Shown here: positions 33,546 to 42,868 of the stretch, piece by piece
Position numbering within the stretch: the stretch's first letter is position 1
Layout of the letters: every line of letters begins with the position of its first letter
Assembly: GCA_963751335.1 (NCBI GenBank)
Contig: CAVVUB010000007.1
Coordinates: forward strand, 310,001 to 374,000
DNA: 64,000 nucleotides
Source of the DNA: Bog-473 sp963751335
GTDB taxonomy: Bacteria; Actinomycetota; Acidimicrobiia; Acidimicrobiales; RAAP-2
Direction: 5' to 3'
The notes under the pieces: generated by a model
Seen by the model: the letters and a program-made list of their open reading frames with translations, nothing else
Database searches by the model: none
Told to the model about the DNA's origin: nothing
Position numbers and translations under genes: made by a program

Positions 33546-34527
33546 GATCACCCACGAGCCTGAGATCACCCACGAGATGGTCCCGACCAACGGGATCGAG
33601 CTGCACGTCGCCGTGGCCGGGCCGGCCGACGGCCGCCCCGTCGTCCTGTGCCACGGCTTCCCCGAGCTCTGGTATTCGTGGCGCCACCAACTGGTGGGTC
33701 TGGCCGAGGCCGGTTACCGCGTGCTGGCGCCCGACCTGCGCGGCTACGGCCGGAGCTCGCACCCCACGGCGGTGGCCGACTACGGCTCGGACCAGTTGAC
33801 GGGCGACCTGTGCGGCCTGCTCGACCACTACGGCTACGAGACGGCCGTGTTCTCCGGCCACGACTGGGGCGCCATGGTGGTGTGGGAGCAGGGCCGGCTG
33901 CACCCCCACCGGGTGGCCGCCATCTACAACATGAGCGTCCCCTACACGAACGCCGGGGGCCCGCCCACGGAGATCTTCGAGCATCTCTTCGAGGGCAAGT
34001 TCTTCTACATGCTGTATTTCCAAGACGTCGGGCCGGCCGAGGCCGAGTTCGAAGCCGACCCGCGCCGCTGGGTGCGCACCATGCTCTACTCGGCCGGCGG
34101 TGAGGGGATGGCGAACCCCAACCCCCTGCGGCCCGACGCGCCGCGGGAGGGGACGAAATTCCTCGACATCCTCACCCCGCCGCCCAAGAAGATGCCGGCG
34201 TGGATCAGCGAAGAGGACATCGACGTCTACGTCGAAGGGCTCGGACGGGGCGGCCTGTTCGGCCCGGTGAGCTTCTACCGCAACATGGACGCCAACTGGG
34301 CGCGGTCCAAGGACATTGCGCCGTCGGTCTACGAGATGCCGATCGGCTTCATCACCGGTTCGCTCGACCCGGTCAACCTCATGATGCCGGGGGCGGCCGA
34401 GGCCATGGCCGAGGCACTGCCCGACTTCCGCGGCACCACCGTCGTCGACGGCGCGGGCCATTGGGTGCAACAGGAGCGGCCGGCCGAGACGAACGCCGCG
34501 CTGCTGGCCTTCCTCGCGTCGCTGTGA
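33538..34527 (+). CDS. Alpha/beta hydrolase, epoxide hydrolase-like
   Basis: A 329-residue enzyme from the GTG at 33538, overlapping the LLM stop. HGFPELWYSWRHQL is the oxyanion motif of epoxide hydrolases, SGHDWGAMVVW holds the nucleophilic Asp, and GHWVQQERP supplies the catalytic His. Lid-domain tyrosines (YMLYFQD, SFYRNMDANW) are as in soluble epoxide hydrolases. The N-terminus contains an exact 18-bp tandem duplication (33541-33576) giving PEITHE twice; an ATG at 33577 after it may be the original start. Overlaps the serine hydrolase gene downstream (GTGA). The context suggests detoxification or catabolism of an oxygenated hydrocarbon. Confidence 0.85.
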   Translation: MPEITHEPEITHEMVPTNGIELHVAVAGPADGRPVVLCHGFPELWYSWRHQLVGLAEAGYRVLAPDLRGYGRSSHPTAVADYGSDQLTGDLCGLLDHYGYETAVFSGHDWGAMVVWEQGRLHPHRVAAIYNMSVPYTNAGGPPTEIFEHLFEGKFFYMLYFQDVGPAEAEFEADPRRWVRTMLYSAGGEGMANPNPLRPDAPREGTKFLDILTPPPKKMPAWISEEDIDVYVEGLGRGGLFGPVSFYRNMDANWARSKDIAPSVYEMPIGFITGSLDPVNLMMPGAAEAMAEALPDFRGTTVVDGAGHWVQQERPAETNAALLAFLASL

Positions 34528-35586
34528 GCGCGCTCGCCGCGCTGCCGACCCAACCAAACGGCGTGCCGTGGCCCACCGAGGCCTGGCCCGAGGGGACGGT
34601 GCCGGCGGGCGTGGAACTGACGCCGCTGCTCGACGAGGTCTTCGACCGCGACGGCCCGCTGGCCGAGACCTACGCCGTGGTCGTGGTCCAGGGCGGCCAG
34701 CGTGATCGCGGAGCGCTACGACGGCGCGCTCGAGCACTTCGACCAGCCGCCGACGCGGGTCACGGCGGACACGCCGCTCCTCAGCTGGTCCATGGCCAAG
34801 TCGGTGCTGCACGCCGCGGTGGGCCTGCTGGTCGGGGAACGCAGGATCGACCTGAATGCGCCTGCGGCCGTACCGGAATGGTCGGGCGCCGACGATCCCC
34901 GCCGGTCCATCACCCTGCGTCAGCTCCTGGCCATGCGCGACGGGCTGGACTGGGCCGAGGACTACGTCGACGACCGGGCGTCCGACGTCATTGCGATGCT
35001 CTTCGGCGACGGTCAGGAGGACATGGCCCGCTTCGCGGCCGACCGGCCACTGGCCGCCGAACCGGGGACGCGCTTCAACTATTCGTCGGGCACCTCGAAC
35101 ATCATCTCGGGCATCGTGGCTCGCCTGGTCGGCCCCGGCGAGGACTACGCCCGGTTCTTGCACTCGCGGCTGTTCGCCCCGATCGGTATGACCAGCGCGG
35201 ATCCCGAGTTCGACGCCGCCGGCACCTGGGTGGCTTCGTCCTCTCTGCGGGCCACGGCGCGCGACTGGGCCCGCTTCGGCCTGCTCTACCTGCGCGGCGG
35301 CCTCTGGGCGGGCGCCCGGGTCCTCCCCGAGGGCTGGGTCGACGACGGGCGGACCATGGTCTCGGTCGATCCCGAGGACGGCGCGCCCTACGGATCCCAC
35401 TGGTGGGGCGAGGCCGGCGACCGCCTGGGTACGTTCCGCGCCGCGGGCTACGAGGGGCAGTCGATCATCATCTGCCCGCCGCTCGACCTCGTCGTGGTGC
35501 GCCTGGGCAAGACCCCGCTCGAGCGCAAGGCGAACCTGGTCCCCTGGCGGGTCGCCATGGTGGAGGCCTTCGCCCGGGGCGGCTGA
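34524..35586 (+). CDS. Beta-lactamase class C-like serine hydrolase, frameshifted
   Basis: GTG at 34524 overlaps the previous stop. The first 57 residues (VSALAALPTQPNG... to VVVVQGG) read in one frame; between about 34692 and 34701 the frame shifts by +1 and continues VIAERYDGALEHF to the stop at 35586, about 353 residues in all. Catalytic motifs are SMAK (S-x-x-K), YSSG as the tyrosine motif and, near the end, a WWGEAGD stretch at the third-motif position. Members are usually esterases or D-aminopeptidases, not true beta-lactamases. No signal peptide, so likely cytoplasmic. Confidence 0.78.
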
Positions 35587-35590
35587 GCGG

Positions 35591-36019
35591 TCAGGCCCGG
35601 GAGCGACCGATCTCGGCCTTCTGGAGCACGGCGGCGCTGACCCCGGCGGCCCGCCAGGTGGCGTAGTTGATGCCCTTGCGCTCTCCGTAGGCCTTGGCCA
35701 CCTTGATGAACTGCTTCTCGAGGGCCGAGAGGTCCTTGACCTGGTCGACCCGGGACCGTTCTTCGAGCAGATCCTTCTGCTCCTGGAGCAGGTGCAGGCG
35801 GGTGAGGGCGTCCGCGGAGGCCAGCTGGTTCTCGATAGAACCCAGCCGTTTGTCGATGGAGGCCGGGGTGCGCTTGCGGCCCCGCTTGGGCTTGGAGGTC
35901 TCGAGCGCTTCGAGATAGTGACGGACTGATGCACTCTCGGCGCGCCCACGGGCGAGCGCGGCCTTGTGGCCCGAGCTCATGGGCTTGCGAGGAGCCGGAG
36001 TTTTTGCCTTTGTTGCCAT
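35591..36019 (-). CDS. Conserved hypothetical basic coiled-coil protein
   Basis: A 142-residue protein from the ATG at 36019 (a GTG at 36037 adds six residues). The N-terminal 50 residues are strongly basic and include SKPKRGRKRTP, an AT-hook-like GR core. The middle is a predicted coiled coil (SIDKRLGSIENQLASADALTRLHLLQEQKDLLEE). The C-terminus (YGERKGINYATWRAAGVSAAVLQKAEI) looks like a small helical DNA-binding or SAP-like module. A nucleoid-associated or other DNA-binding role is inference. Convergent with the serine hydrolase gene (4 bp between stops). Confidence 0.65.
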   Translation of the reverse strand: MATKAKTPAPRKPMSSGHKAALARGRAESASVRHYLEALETSKPKRGRKRTPASIDKRLGSIENQLASADALTRLHLLQEQKDLLEERSRVDQVKDLSALEKQFIKVAKAYGERKGINYATWRAAGVSAAVLQKAEIGRSRA

Positions 36020-36214
36020 GGTTTCATTCTGCCCCACATGGCGAACCCATATGCAGCAAATGAACGGATTTGTTCTGCGACTTATTTAGCGACGCGGAGG
36101 GTGAACCCATCGGGCAAATTCGCGGCCTCTGTCCCAGCAAATATCCAGGTTGGAGTGACGCCATTCAGGGTTTTCTCCGATCCCCCATTGCCGGGCCCCG
36201 GTAGCGTGGCCGGG

Positions 36215-36649
36215 GTGAGCCGGGCCACCACGGTGACGGTCGGGACGCGGGAGCGCCGCGCCATGGCCACCGTGCTTCTCTCGGCGGCGCTCCTGATCCT
36301 GGCCTACTGGGTGGCCTGGTACGCCCACCGCTCGCTGGTCGCCTCGGAGACCACCGTGCCCTACACGCAGTTCGAGGGTGCCTTCCCCCTGGCCGACGGC
36401 TGGCTCGCCCTCTGCCTGCTCGCCGCCTCCTTCTGCCTCCTGACGGCGCGGCGGGCAGCCCTGTTCTGGCTGCTGGCGGGGGGTGGAGCGGGCATCTATC
36501 TGTTCTGTATGGACGTGCTCTACGACCTCGAACATGGCGTCTGGGCCAAGGGCGCCAACGGCGTGGTCGAGTTGGCCATCAACGTCCTCACCGTGGCGCT
36601 GTCGGTCTACGTCCTGCACTGGGCCTGGGTACGGCGGGACGCGCTGTGA
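36215..36649 (+). CDS. Small four-TM membrane protein of unknown function
   Basis: A 144-residue protein from the GTG at 36215. Four hydrophobic segments are visible (about 18-35, 58-76, 82-102, 116-135). QFEGAFPLADGWLALCLLAAS and LFCMDVLYDLEHGVW are the most distinctive stretches. No known motif. It ends 125 bp before the purL start and could be co-transcribed with it. Alternative start: ATG at 36263 (MATVLLSAALL). Confidence 0.6.
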   Translation: MSRATTVTVGTRERRAMATVLLSAALLILAYWVAWYAHRSLVASETTVPYTQFEGAFPLADGWLALCLLAASFCLLTARRAALFWLLAGGGAGIYLFCMDVLYDLEHGVWAKGANGVVELAINVLTVALSVYVLHWAWVRRDAL

Positions 36650-36774
36650 GCCGTCTCTCGTCGGGTCCGGCCACCGCCCCCGTCATCGACCCGGGTAGCG
36701 GGACCGGGGAGCCCCGGCCGCAGAGGTCGGAGCGGCCGGGGTCGGGCGGTCGGGCCGGTAGTTTTGAAGGGGTC

Positions 36775-39036
36775 ATGACCCCCGCGGCCGAGGAGTCGAA
36801 TCCGCCGGCCCCCGCCGACGAGGGGTCCCTGCACCGGGCGCTCGGACTCACCGACGACGAGTTCGACGCGGTGGCCAAGATCCTCGGGCGGCCGCCCAAC
36901 CATCTCGAGCTCGCCCTCTACGCGGTGATGTGGAGCGAGCACTGCTCCTACAAGTCCTCCCGCCTGCACCTGCGCCGCCTGCCCACCGAGGGCGACCGGG
37001 TCCTGGTCGGCCCCGGGGAGAACGCAGGCGTGATCGACGCCGGCGACGGCATCGCGGTGGCCATCCGGATCGAGAGCCACAATCATCCTTCTGCCATCGA
37101 GCCCTACCAGGGCGCGGCCACCGGGGTCGGCGGCATCATGCGCGACATCTTCACCATGGGAGCGCGACCTCTGGCCGTCATGGACCCGCTCTTCTTCGGG
37201 CCGCCCGACGACGCCCGGCAGCGTTGGTTGGTCGAGGGCGTCGTCAGCGGCATCTCGGGCTACGGCAACTCGGTCGGCGTGCCCACGGTCGGCGGCGAGC
37301 TGACGTTCGACCCGTGCTACGCCCAGAACCCGTTGGTCAACGTGCTCTGCATGGGCGCGCTGCCCACCGACCGTCTCGTGCTCGGCATCGCATCGGGCCC
37401 GGGCAACCTGGCCGTGCTCCTCGGTTCGAGCACGGGCCGCGACGGCATCGGCGGGGTCAGCGTGTTGGCCTCTGCCGGCTTCAGCGGCGAGGAGGAGGCC
37501 GCCGACGACGCCAAGCGGCCCAGCGTCCAGGTGGGCGACCCCTTCGAGGAGAAGCGCCTCATCGAGGCCTGCCTCGAGTTGCTCGACACCAAGCTCGTGG
37601 TGGGGATCCAGGACCTGGGTGGCGCCGGGTTGGCCTGCGCCACCAGCGAGACGGCCGGGCGCGGCGGGGTGGGCATGGACGTCGACGTGAGCGCCGTGCC
37701 CCGGCGCGAGGACGGCATGGAGCCCTGGGAGGTGATGACGAGCGAGAGCCAGGAGCGGATGCTGGCCATCGTCACCCCCGAGTCCTGGCCCGAGGTGGCC
37801 CGGATCTGCGCCAAGTGGGAGGTGCGCGCCACCGTCATCGGGGTGGTGACCGAACCCGAGCCCGACGGCGGCGGCCGTTTGCGCATCCGCGACGGCTTCG
37901 ACGGAACGATCCTGGCCGATGTACCGGCGGCGTCGCTCTCCGACGACGCGCCGCTCTACGACCGCCCCCGACGGGCGCCGGCGCGTCCCGCCGCCGCGGT
38001 GCCGGCGCCCCCCGACGATTGCGCAGCCGACCTGCTGGCGCTGCTGCGCTCGCCGCGCTGGGTCTACGGCCAGTACGACCACCAACTGTTCCTCAACACC
38101 GTGGTCGGGCCGGGCGCCGACGCCGCGCTCCTCCGCCTGGCCGGGCCCGGATTGCCGCACTCCGAACGCGGCGTCGCCGTGACCACCGATTCGAACCCGC
38201 GGGCGTGCGCGCTGCACCCGCGCCACGGCACCGCGCTCGTCGTGGCCGAGGGTGTGGCCAATCTGGCCTGCGTCGGCGCCACTGCGGTCGCCGTGGTCAA
38301 CTGCCTCAATTTCGGGAACCCCGAGCACCCCGAGGTGATGTGGCAACTCGCCGAGTGCATCGACGGGATGGCCGAGGCATGTCGTGCCCTGGACCTGCCC
38401 GTCATCGGGGGCAACGTCAGCCTCTACAACGAGAGCGGAGGCGCCGACATCGACCCCACACCGGTGCTCGGCCTCCTCGGCCTGGTCGAGGCGGTGCGCG
38501 TCCGCCCGCCCGGCCTCGCGTGGTCGGCCGGCGACACCGTCGTCGTCCTCGGCCCCGCCCTCGACCCGTCCCCCACGCTGGAGGGCACGCGCTGGGCCAC
38601 CGAGCGGCGCCAGCACCGCGGCGGCCGCGTTCCCCCGGTCGACTTCGCCGTCCACGCCGCGGCGTGCCGGTTCGTGGCCGGACTGGTGGCCACCCAGGTG
38701 GGCGGGGGAGCGGGACCGGTGCGCGCCGTGCACGACGTGTCCGGTGGCGGCCTGGCCGTGGCCCTGGGCGAGATGGCCGCGGAATCCACGCTGGGCTGCC
38801 AGGTCGAGGTGACCGCAGCGGCCGCGCTCTTCGCGGAAGCGCCGTCGCGCTTCGTGGTGGCCAGCGACGAGCCCGACGCGTTGTGCGCCCTGGCCACGGC
38901 GGCGGGCGTCGAGGCGACGGTGCTGGGCCGGGCCGGCGGCGAGCGGTTCGTGCTCGGCGACCTGGTCGACCTGCCGGTGGACGTGCTGCGCCATGCGTAC
39001 CTGGGCAGCCTGCAGGATGCGCTGGGCGGAGCCTGA
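36775..39036 (+). CDS. purL: Phosphoribosylformylglycinamidine synthase subunit PurL
   Basis: A 753-residue small-type PurL, starting at the ATG at 36775 with GAAGGGG upstream; the frame extends 43 codons further without homology. It converts FGAR, ATP and ammonia to FGAM. Landmarks: MWSEHCSYKSS near residue 45, IESHNHPSAIEPYQGAATGVGG, SETAGRGGVGMDVDVS, MTSESQERML, and in the second half NCLNFGNPEHPE and VIGGNVSLYNES. Being the short form it needs PurS and PurQ, both encoded in the other purine cluster at 53 kb. Followed by purF after 40 bp. Confidence 0.96.
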   Translation: MTPAAEESNPPAPADEGSLHRALGLTDDEFDAVAKILGRPPNHLELALYAVMWSEHCSYKSSRLHLRRLPTEGDRVLVGPGENAGVIDAGDGIAVAIRIESHNHPSAIEPYQGAATGVGGIMRDIFTMGARPLAVMDPLFFGPPDDARQRWLVEGVVSGISGYGNSVGVPTVGGELTFDPCYAQNPLVNVLCMGALPTDRLVLGIASGPGNLAVLLGSSTGRDGIGGVSVLASAGFSGEEEAADDAKRPSVQVGDPFEEKRLIEACLELLDTKLVVGIQDLGGAGLACATSETAGRGGVGMDVDVSAVPRREDGMEPWEVMTSESQERMLAIVTPESWPEVARICAKWEVRATVIGVVTEPEPDGGGRLRIRDGFDGTILADVPAASLSDDAPLYDRPRRAPARPAAAVPAPPDDCAADLLALLRSPRWVYGQYDHQLFLNTVVGPGADAALLRLAGPGLPHSERGVAVTTDSNPRACALHPRHGTALVVAEGVANLACVGATAVAVVNCLNFGNPEHPEVMWQLAECIDGMAEACRALDLPVIGGNVSLYNESGGADIDPTPVLGLLGLVEAVRVRPPGLAWSAGDTVVVLGPALDPSPTLEGTRWATERRQHRGGRVPPVDFAVHAAACRFVAGLVATQVGGGAGPVRAVHDVSGGGLAVALGEMAAESTLGCQVEVTAAAALFAEAPSRFVVASDEPDALCALATAAGVEATVLGRAGGERFVLGDLVDLPVDVLRHAYLGSLQDALGGA

Positions 39037-39076
39037 TGGAACCGACCGGGCAGGCCTGTGCGACAATGGGGATGCC

Positions 39077-40519
39077 GTGAAGGAAGCGTGTGGTGTCTTC
39101 GGGGTCTACGCGCCCGGCGCGAGGGTGGCCAATCTCACCTTCGACGGCCTCTTCGCCCTGCAGCACCGGGGCCAGGAATCAGCCGGCATGGCGGTCTCGG
39201 ACGGTGAGACCGTGATGGTCGTCAAGGACATGGGCCTGGTCGCCACCGTCTTCGACGAGCGCACGCTCTCGGCGCTCGAAGGTCATCTGGCCATCGGCCA
39301 CACCCGCTACTCGACGCACGGCGCGTCGGACTGGAGCGGGGCGCAGCCGGTCTACCGTCCGGTCGGACGGGCCGGCTTCGCACTGGGTCACAACGGCAAT
39401 CTGACCAATACGGCGGAGCTGGCCGAGAAGGTCGGCATGCTGCCGGGTTCCTTCTGCACCGACAGTGACGTCGTCGCCGAGCTGTTGGCCAAGTCCTTCC
39501 CCGAGACCGAAGACCTGGCCCAGGCCCTCCGAGCGGTGCTGCCGATCGTCGAGGGCGCCTTCTCCATGGTGCTGATGAACTCCCAACGCCTCTTCGGCGT
39601 GCGCGACCCGCACGGGTTCCGTCCGCTGTGCCTGGGCCGCATCGGACCGGCCGAGGCGCCGCGGGGCTGGGCTCTGGCCTCGGAGACGCCGGCGCTCAGC
39701 ATCATCGGGGCTTCCTTCGTGCGCGAGGTGGAGCCCGGCGAGTTGATCGTGATCGACGCCGACGGACCCCACAGTCTGGAAATCCCGTGGCTCCGCCCGG
39801 TCGAGCCCCGACTCTGCATCTTCGAGTTCGCCTACATCGCGCGGCCCGACAGCCGGCTCTACGGACGCGAGGTGCACGAGACGCGGTGCCGCATGGGCGA
39901 GCTCCTGGCCGCCCAGGCGCCGGTCGAGGCCGACATGGTGATGGGCGTGCCCGAATCGGGCGTGCCCGCGGCGGAGGGCTTCGCCCGGGGCAGCGGCATC
40001 CCCTTCGGGCAGGGTCTCGTGAAGAACCGCTACATCGGCCGGTCCTTCATCGCGCCCGGCCAGAAGGAGCGGGCCGACGCGGTGCGGCGCAAGCTCAATC
40101 CGCTGACCGACGCCATCGAGGGCAAGCGCCTCGTCGTGGTCGACGACTCCATCGTGCGGGGTACCACGCAGCGCTCGGTCATAAAGATGCTGCGCGAAGC
40201 CGGTGCGGCCGAAGTGCACCTGCGTATCTCCTCACCCCCGTGGCGCTGGCCTTGCTTCTACGGGATCGACACGCCGTCCTACGAGGAGTTGTTGGCCACG
40301 GACCACACGGTCGACGAGATGGCCGCCATTCTCGGGGCGGACTCGCTGGCCTACATCACCATCGAGAACCTGCGTCGCGCCATCGGAGCGGACGGCGGGT
40401 TCTGCGACGCCTGCTTCACCGGCGACTACCCGACAACGGTGCCGGCCAGCGCCACGCCGGTCTCCTTCCGGCAGCCGGCCGCGTCGATGGCCCACCAGGC
40501 CGCGCTTCCCGGGGTCTGA
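39077..40519 (+). CDS. purF: Amidophosphoribosyltransferase PurF
   Basis: A 480-residue enzyme from the GTG at 39077 that makes phosphoribosylamine from PRPP and glutamine, the committed step of purine synthesis. VKEACGVFGVY places the nucleophilic Cys at position 5, so a four-residue propeptide must be removed. The glutaminase domain (HTRYSTHGAS, HNGNLTN) is followed by the PRT domain with VVVDDSIVRGTT. Cysteines in RLCIFEFAYIARPDS, PWRWPCFYGID and FCDACF match the [4Fe-4S] ligands of the Bacillus-type enzyme. Six bases separate its stop from the purM start. Confidence 0.96.
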   Translation: MKEACGVFGVYAPGARVANLTFDGLFALQHRGQESAGMAVSDGETVMVVKDMGLVATVFDERTLSALEGHLAIGHTRYSTHGASDWSGAQPVYRPVGRAGFALGHNGNLTNTAELAEKVGMLPGSFCTDSDVVAELLAKSFPETEDLAQALRAVLPIVEGAFSMVLMNSQRLFGVRDPHGFRPLCLGRIGPAEAPRGWALASETPALSIIGASFVREVEPGELIVIDADGPHSLEIPWLRPVEPRLCIFEFAYIARPDSRLYGREVHETRCRMGELLAAQAPVEADMVMGVPESGVPAAEGFARGSGIPFGQGLVKNRYIGRSFIAPGQKERADAVRRKLNPLTDAIEGKRLVVVDDSIVRGTTQRSVIKMLREAGAAEVHLRISSPPWRWPCFYGIDTPSYEELLATDHTVDEMAAILGADSLAYITIENLRRAIGADGGFCDACFTGDYPTTVPASATPVSFRQPAASMAHQAALPGV

Positions 40520-40524
40520 GCGGG

Positions 40525-41544
40525 GTGGCACAAGGCGGCGGCGCCACCTATGCGGCGGCGGGCGTGGACCTCGCGGCCGGCGACGCCGCGGTGGATCGGT
40601 TGCGCACCATGGTGGCGGGCATCGGCGGCTTCGGGGCCCAGTTCCCGCTCGACACGAGCCGCTTCGCCCACCCCGTGCTGGTCTCCTCCACCGACGGGGT
40701 GGGTACCAAGTTGGTCGTGGCCCGGGCCTCGGGCCGCTACGAGACGGTCGGCCTCGACCTCGTGGCCATGTGCGTGGACGACCTGGTGTGCGTCGGCGCC
40801 GAGCCGCTCTTCATGCTCGACTACCTCGCCACCGGCAAGGTCGATCCGGACACGGTGGCCACCGTCGTGGCCGGGGTGCACGAGGGCTGCCGGCAGGCCG
40901 GCTGCGCGCTGATCGGTGGCGAGACGGCCGAGCACCCCGGTGTCATGGCACCCGATGAGATCGATCTGGCCGGTTTCGCGGTGGGGGTGGTCGAAGAGGG
41001 TGCCCAGCTCGGTCCCGAGCGGGTGCGGACCGGCGACGCCGTGATCGGTCTGGCCTCCCCCGGGCTGCGCTCCAACGGCTACACCCTGGCCCGCCACGTC
41101 CTGCTCGAGCGGGCCGGCCTCGGTCTCGACGACCCGGCTTGGGCGGGGGCCGCGGTCAGTGTGGCCGACGAGCTGCTGCGGCCGTCGGTGATCTACACCC
41201 CCGCCGTGTTGGCCGCGCACGCCGCGCTGGGCGATGTCCTGCACGCTTGTGCCCACATCACGGGGGGCGGCCTCGTCGGCAACCTGCCCCGGGCCCTCCC
41301 GGAGCGTCTGGGTGCCACGCTCGAGCGCGGCGCCTGGACCGAGCCGCGCATCTTCGAGGAGATCGCGCGCCTGGGTCAGATCGAGGAGGACGAGATGGAC
41401 CGGGTCTTCAACCGAGGCGTCGGCATGGCACTCCTGGTCGCCGCGGCGCAGGCGGATACGGCGCTAGCCGTGTTGGAGGCGTCCGGTGTGGTCGCCACCG
41501 TCATCGGCAGCGTGACCGACGAGCCCGGGATCCGCTACGCATGA
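40525..41544 (+). CDS. purM: Phosphoribosylformylglycinamidine cyclo-ligase PurM
   Basis: A 339-residue AIR synthetase starting with GTG at 40525, 5 bp after purF. It cyclizes FGAM to AIR with ATP. VSSTDGVGTKLVVA, VCVGAEPLFMLDYLATG, ALIGGETAEHPGVM, GLRSNGYTLAR and HITGGGLVGNLPRALP are the diagnostic PurM motifs. Its stop overlaps the pyrE start by 4 bp (ATGA), so both are probably translated from one mRNA. Confidence 0.96.
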   Translation: MAQGGGATYAAAGVDLAAGDAAVDRLRTMVAGIGGFGAQFPLDTSRFAHPVLVSSTDGVGTKLVVARASGRYETVGLDLVAMCVDDLVCVGAEPLFMLDYLATGKVDPDTVATVVAGVHEGCRQAGCALIGGETAEHPGVMAPDEIDLAGFAVGVVEEGAQLGPERVRTGDAVIGLASPGLRSNGYTLARHVLLERAGLGLDDPAWAGAAVSVADELLRPSVIYTPAVLAAHAALGDVLHACAHITGGGLVGNLPRALPERLGATLERGAWTEPRIFEEIARLGQIEEDEMDRVFNRGVGMALLVAAAQADTALAVLEASGVVATVIGSVTDEPGIRYA

Positions 41545-42095
41545 GTGGAGCCTACCCCGCACTGCGGGCCCACCTCTTGGAGCACTCGATCAAGACGGGC
41601 GACTTCACCCTCAAGTCGGGCAAGAAGAGCACGTGGTTCATCGACTCCAAGCAGACCGTGTGCCGGCCCGAAGCGATGGTGCTCGTGGCCGATGCGGTGC
41701 TGTCGCTCGTCCCCGAGGAGGCGACGGCCATCGGCGGTCTCACCATGGGCGCGGACCCCGTCGCGTTCGTGACGGCGGGGGTGGCGGCGTCGAGAGGTCG
41801 CGCCCTCAAGGCCTTCAGTGTGCGCAAGGAAGTCAAGGACCACGGTGCGGGCGGCCGCATCGCCGGCGCATTGGACCCGGGCGACAAGGTGGTGGTGACC
41901 GAGGACACGGTGACCCGCGGCACGTCACTCCTCGAGGCGGCGCACGCCGTCCAAGACGCCGGTGCAGAGGTGGTGCTGTTGGTCGCCGTGGTGGATCGCG
42001 GCGGCACGGTCGCGGCCATGGCCGCGGCCGAGGGCATCCCCTTCCGCGCCGTGCTCACGGCGCCCGATCTCGGGTTTCCGTTCGAAGGCACCTGA
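41541..42095 (+). CDS. pyrE: Orotate phosphoribosyltransferase
   Basis: A 184-residue PRTase that joins orotate to PRPP to form OMP. LKSGKKSTWFIDSK is the N-terminal OPRTase hallmark and VVVTEDTVTRGTSLLEA the PRPP loop. The catalytic loop Lys is in SVRKEVKDHGAG. Translation is coupled to purM by ATGA. A pyrimidine gene at the end of a purine operon puts both nucleotide branches under one promoter. Confidence 0.94.
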   Translation: MSGAYPALRAHLLEHSIKTGDFTLKSGKKSTWFIDSKQTVCRPEAMVLVADAVLSLVPEEATAIGGLTMGADPVAFVTAGVAASRGRALKAFSVRKEVKDHGAGGRIAGALDPGDKVVVTEDTVTRGTSLLEAAHAVQDAGAEVVLLVAVVDRGGTVAAMAAAEGIPFRAVLTAPDLGFPFEGT

Positions 42096-42148
42096 GCGGC
42101 CCCAGAGGAGAGTGGATGCCCTTCTGGTCCTGTTCCGACCTGCTGGTG

Positions 42149-42682
42149 CTAGTGGACCGCCACCAGGAGTCCACTCGGGGTTCGCCGATCCCCTGCCAAG
42201 AGGCTGAGAGATTCGGCGACCGATGACATGAAGAACGTTGAGGTTTCGCGGTCGAGTTCGATCACGGCGAGGGCAGCCAGCTTTTGCGAAATCTTGCCGG
42301 CGTCTCGAAGTATCACGACCGCTCGGGCAAGGAGGAGCCGGTTGTACGCGGTGTCAACGACGGCCATCACCTGAGAGAGGGCGTTATCGAATTCGTCGGT
42401 GTCGTCTTCCATGAGTGCGCGGACCGCCCGATCGATGTCGGGAGTGCGAATGACCGGTAGTGGCACCTGGAGGGACAGATCCAACTCGGGCAGGGAGACG
42501 AGCTGATCGAAGAGGGAGTACATCTCGATCTTGCTGGTGCCGGATAATTCCACCAGCAGGTCCGCGAGCAGTTCAGGTGGGATGATCCGAGCCTCGACGA
42601 CCTGTGTCGGCGCAAGGCAACACCGTTTTGCCTTCTGGCCGCTCCCACACGGACAGGGACCGTTGCGCTTCACCTTGGCCAT
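42149..42682 (-). CDS. SEC-C zinc-motif protein of unknown function
   Basis: A 177-residue protein from the ATG at 42682 (GAGAGGT 8 bp upstream; an ATG at 42706 adds eight residues). The N-terminus NGPCPCGSGQKAKRCC is a complete SEC-C zinc-binding motif, as at the C-terminus of SecA. The remaining 150 residues are helical, with LADLLVELSGTSKIEMYSLFDQL and NRLLLARAVVILRDAGKISQKL, and belong to no family I recognise. Convergent with pyrE. Possible roles are ribosome or SecB-like binding, as for other SEC-C adaptors; this is inference. Confidence 0.72.
   Translation of the reverse strand: MAKVKRNGPCPCGSGQKAKRCCLAPTQVVEARIIPPELLADLLVELSGTSKIEMYSLFDQLVSLPELDLSLQVPLPVIRTPDIDRAVRALMEDDTDEFDNALSQVMAVVDTAYNRLLLARAVVILRDAGKISQKLAALAVIELDRETSTFFMSSVAESLSLLAGDRRTPSGLLVAVH
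42151..42175. repeat. Inverted repeat at the 3' end of the SEC-C gene
   Basis: AGTGGAC (42151-42157) and GTCCACT (42169-42175) pair perfectly around an 11-nt loop. It is inside the last codons of the SEC-C gene and 56 bp after the pyrE stop, where a terminator for pyrE would be expected. A similar AGTGGACCG block lies near 42731. Confidence 0.35.
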
Positions 42683-42868
42683 GACCACCACCTCTCGTCG
42701 GGCCATTGTCGCCGCCAGGTGTGCGTTGGGAGTGGACCGGCGATGACCAGGAAGAAAGGACGAGTGGGTGACCGCTGGAGCCGTCAGTGCGTGCTCGAAA
42801 GGCCATCGCTGCCACGACGACGTTGCTCAGCGCGGCCTGCGCGACAAACATCGACGTGGGGCGCGCTC

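Noticed and set aside
34524..35586. True class C beta-lactamase
   Set aside because: Although S-x-x-K and a Tyr motif are present, there is no signal peptide and the context is catabolic, so a beta-lactamase-fold esterase/peptidase is more likely.
38185..38206. GGTTCGAAT-like string (minus strand) resembling a tRNA T-arm
   Set aside because: It lies inside well-conserved purL codons and no acceptor stem, anticodon arm or CCA-proximal pairing can be built around it.
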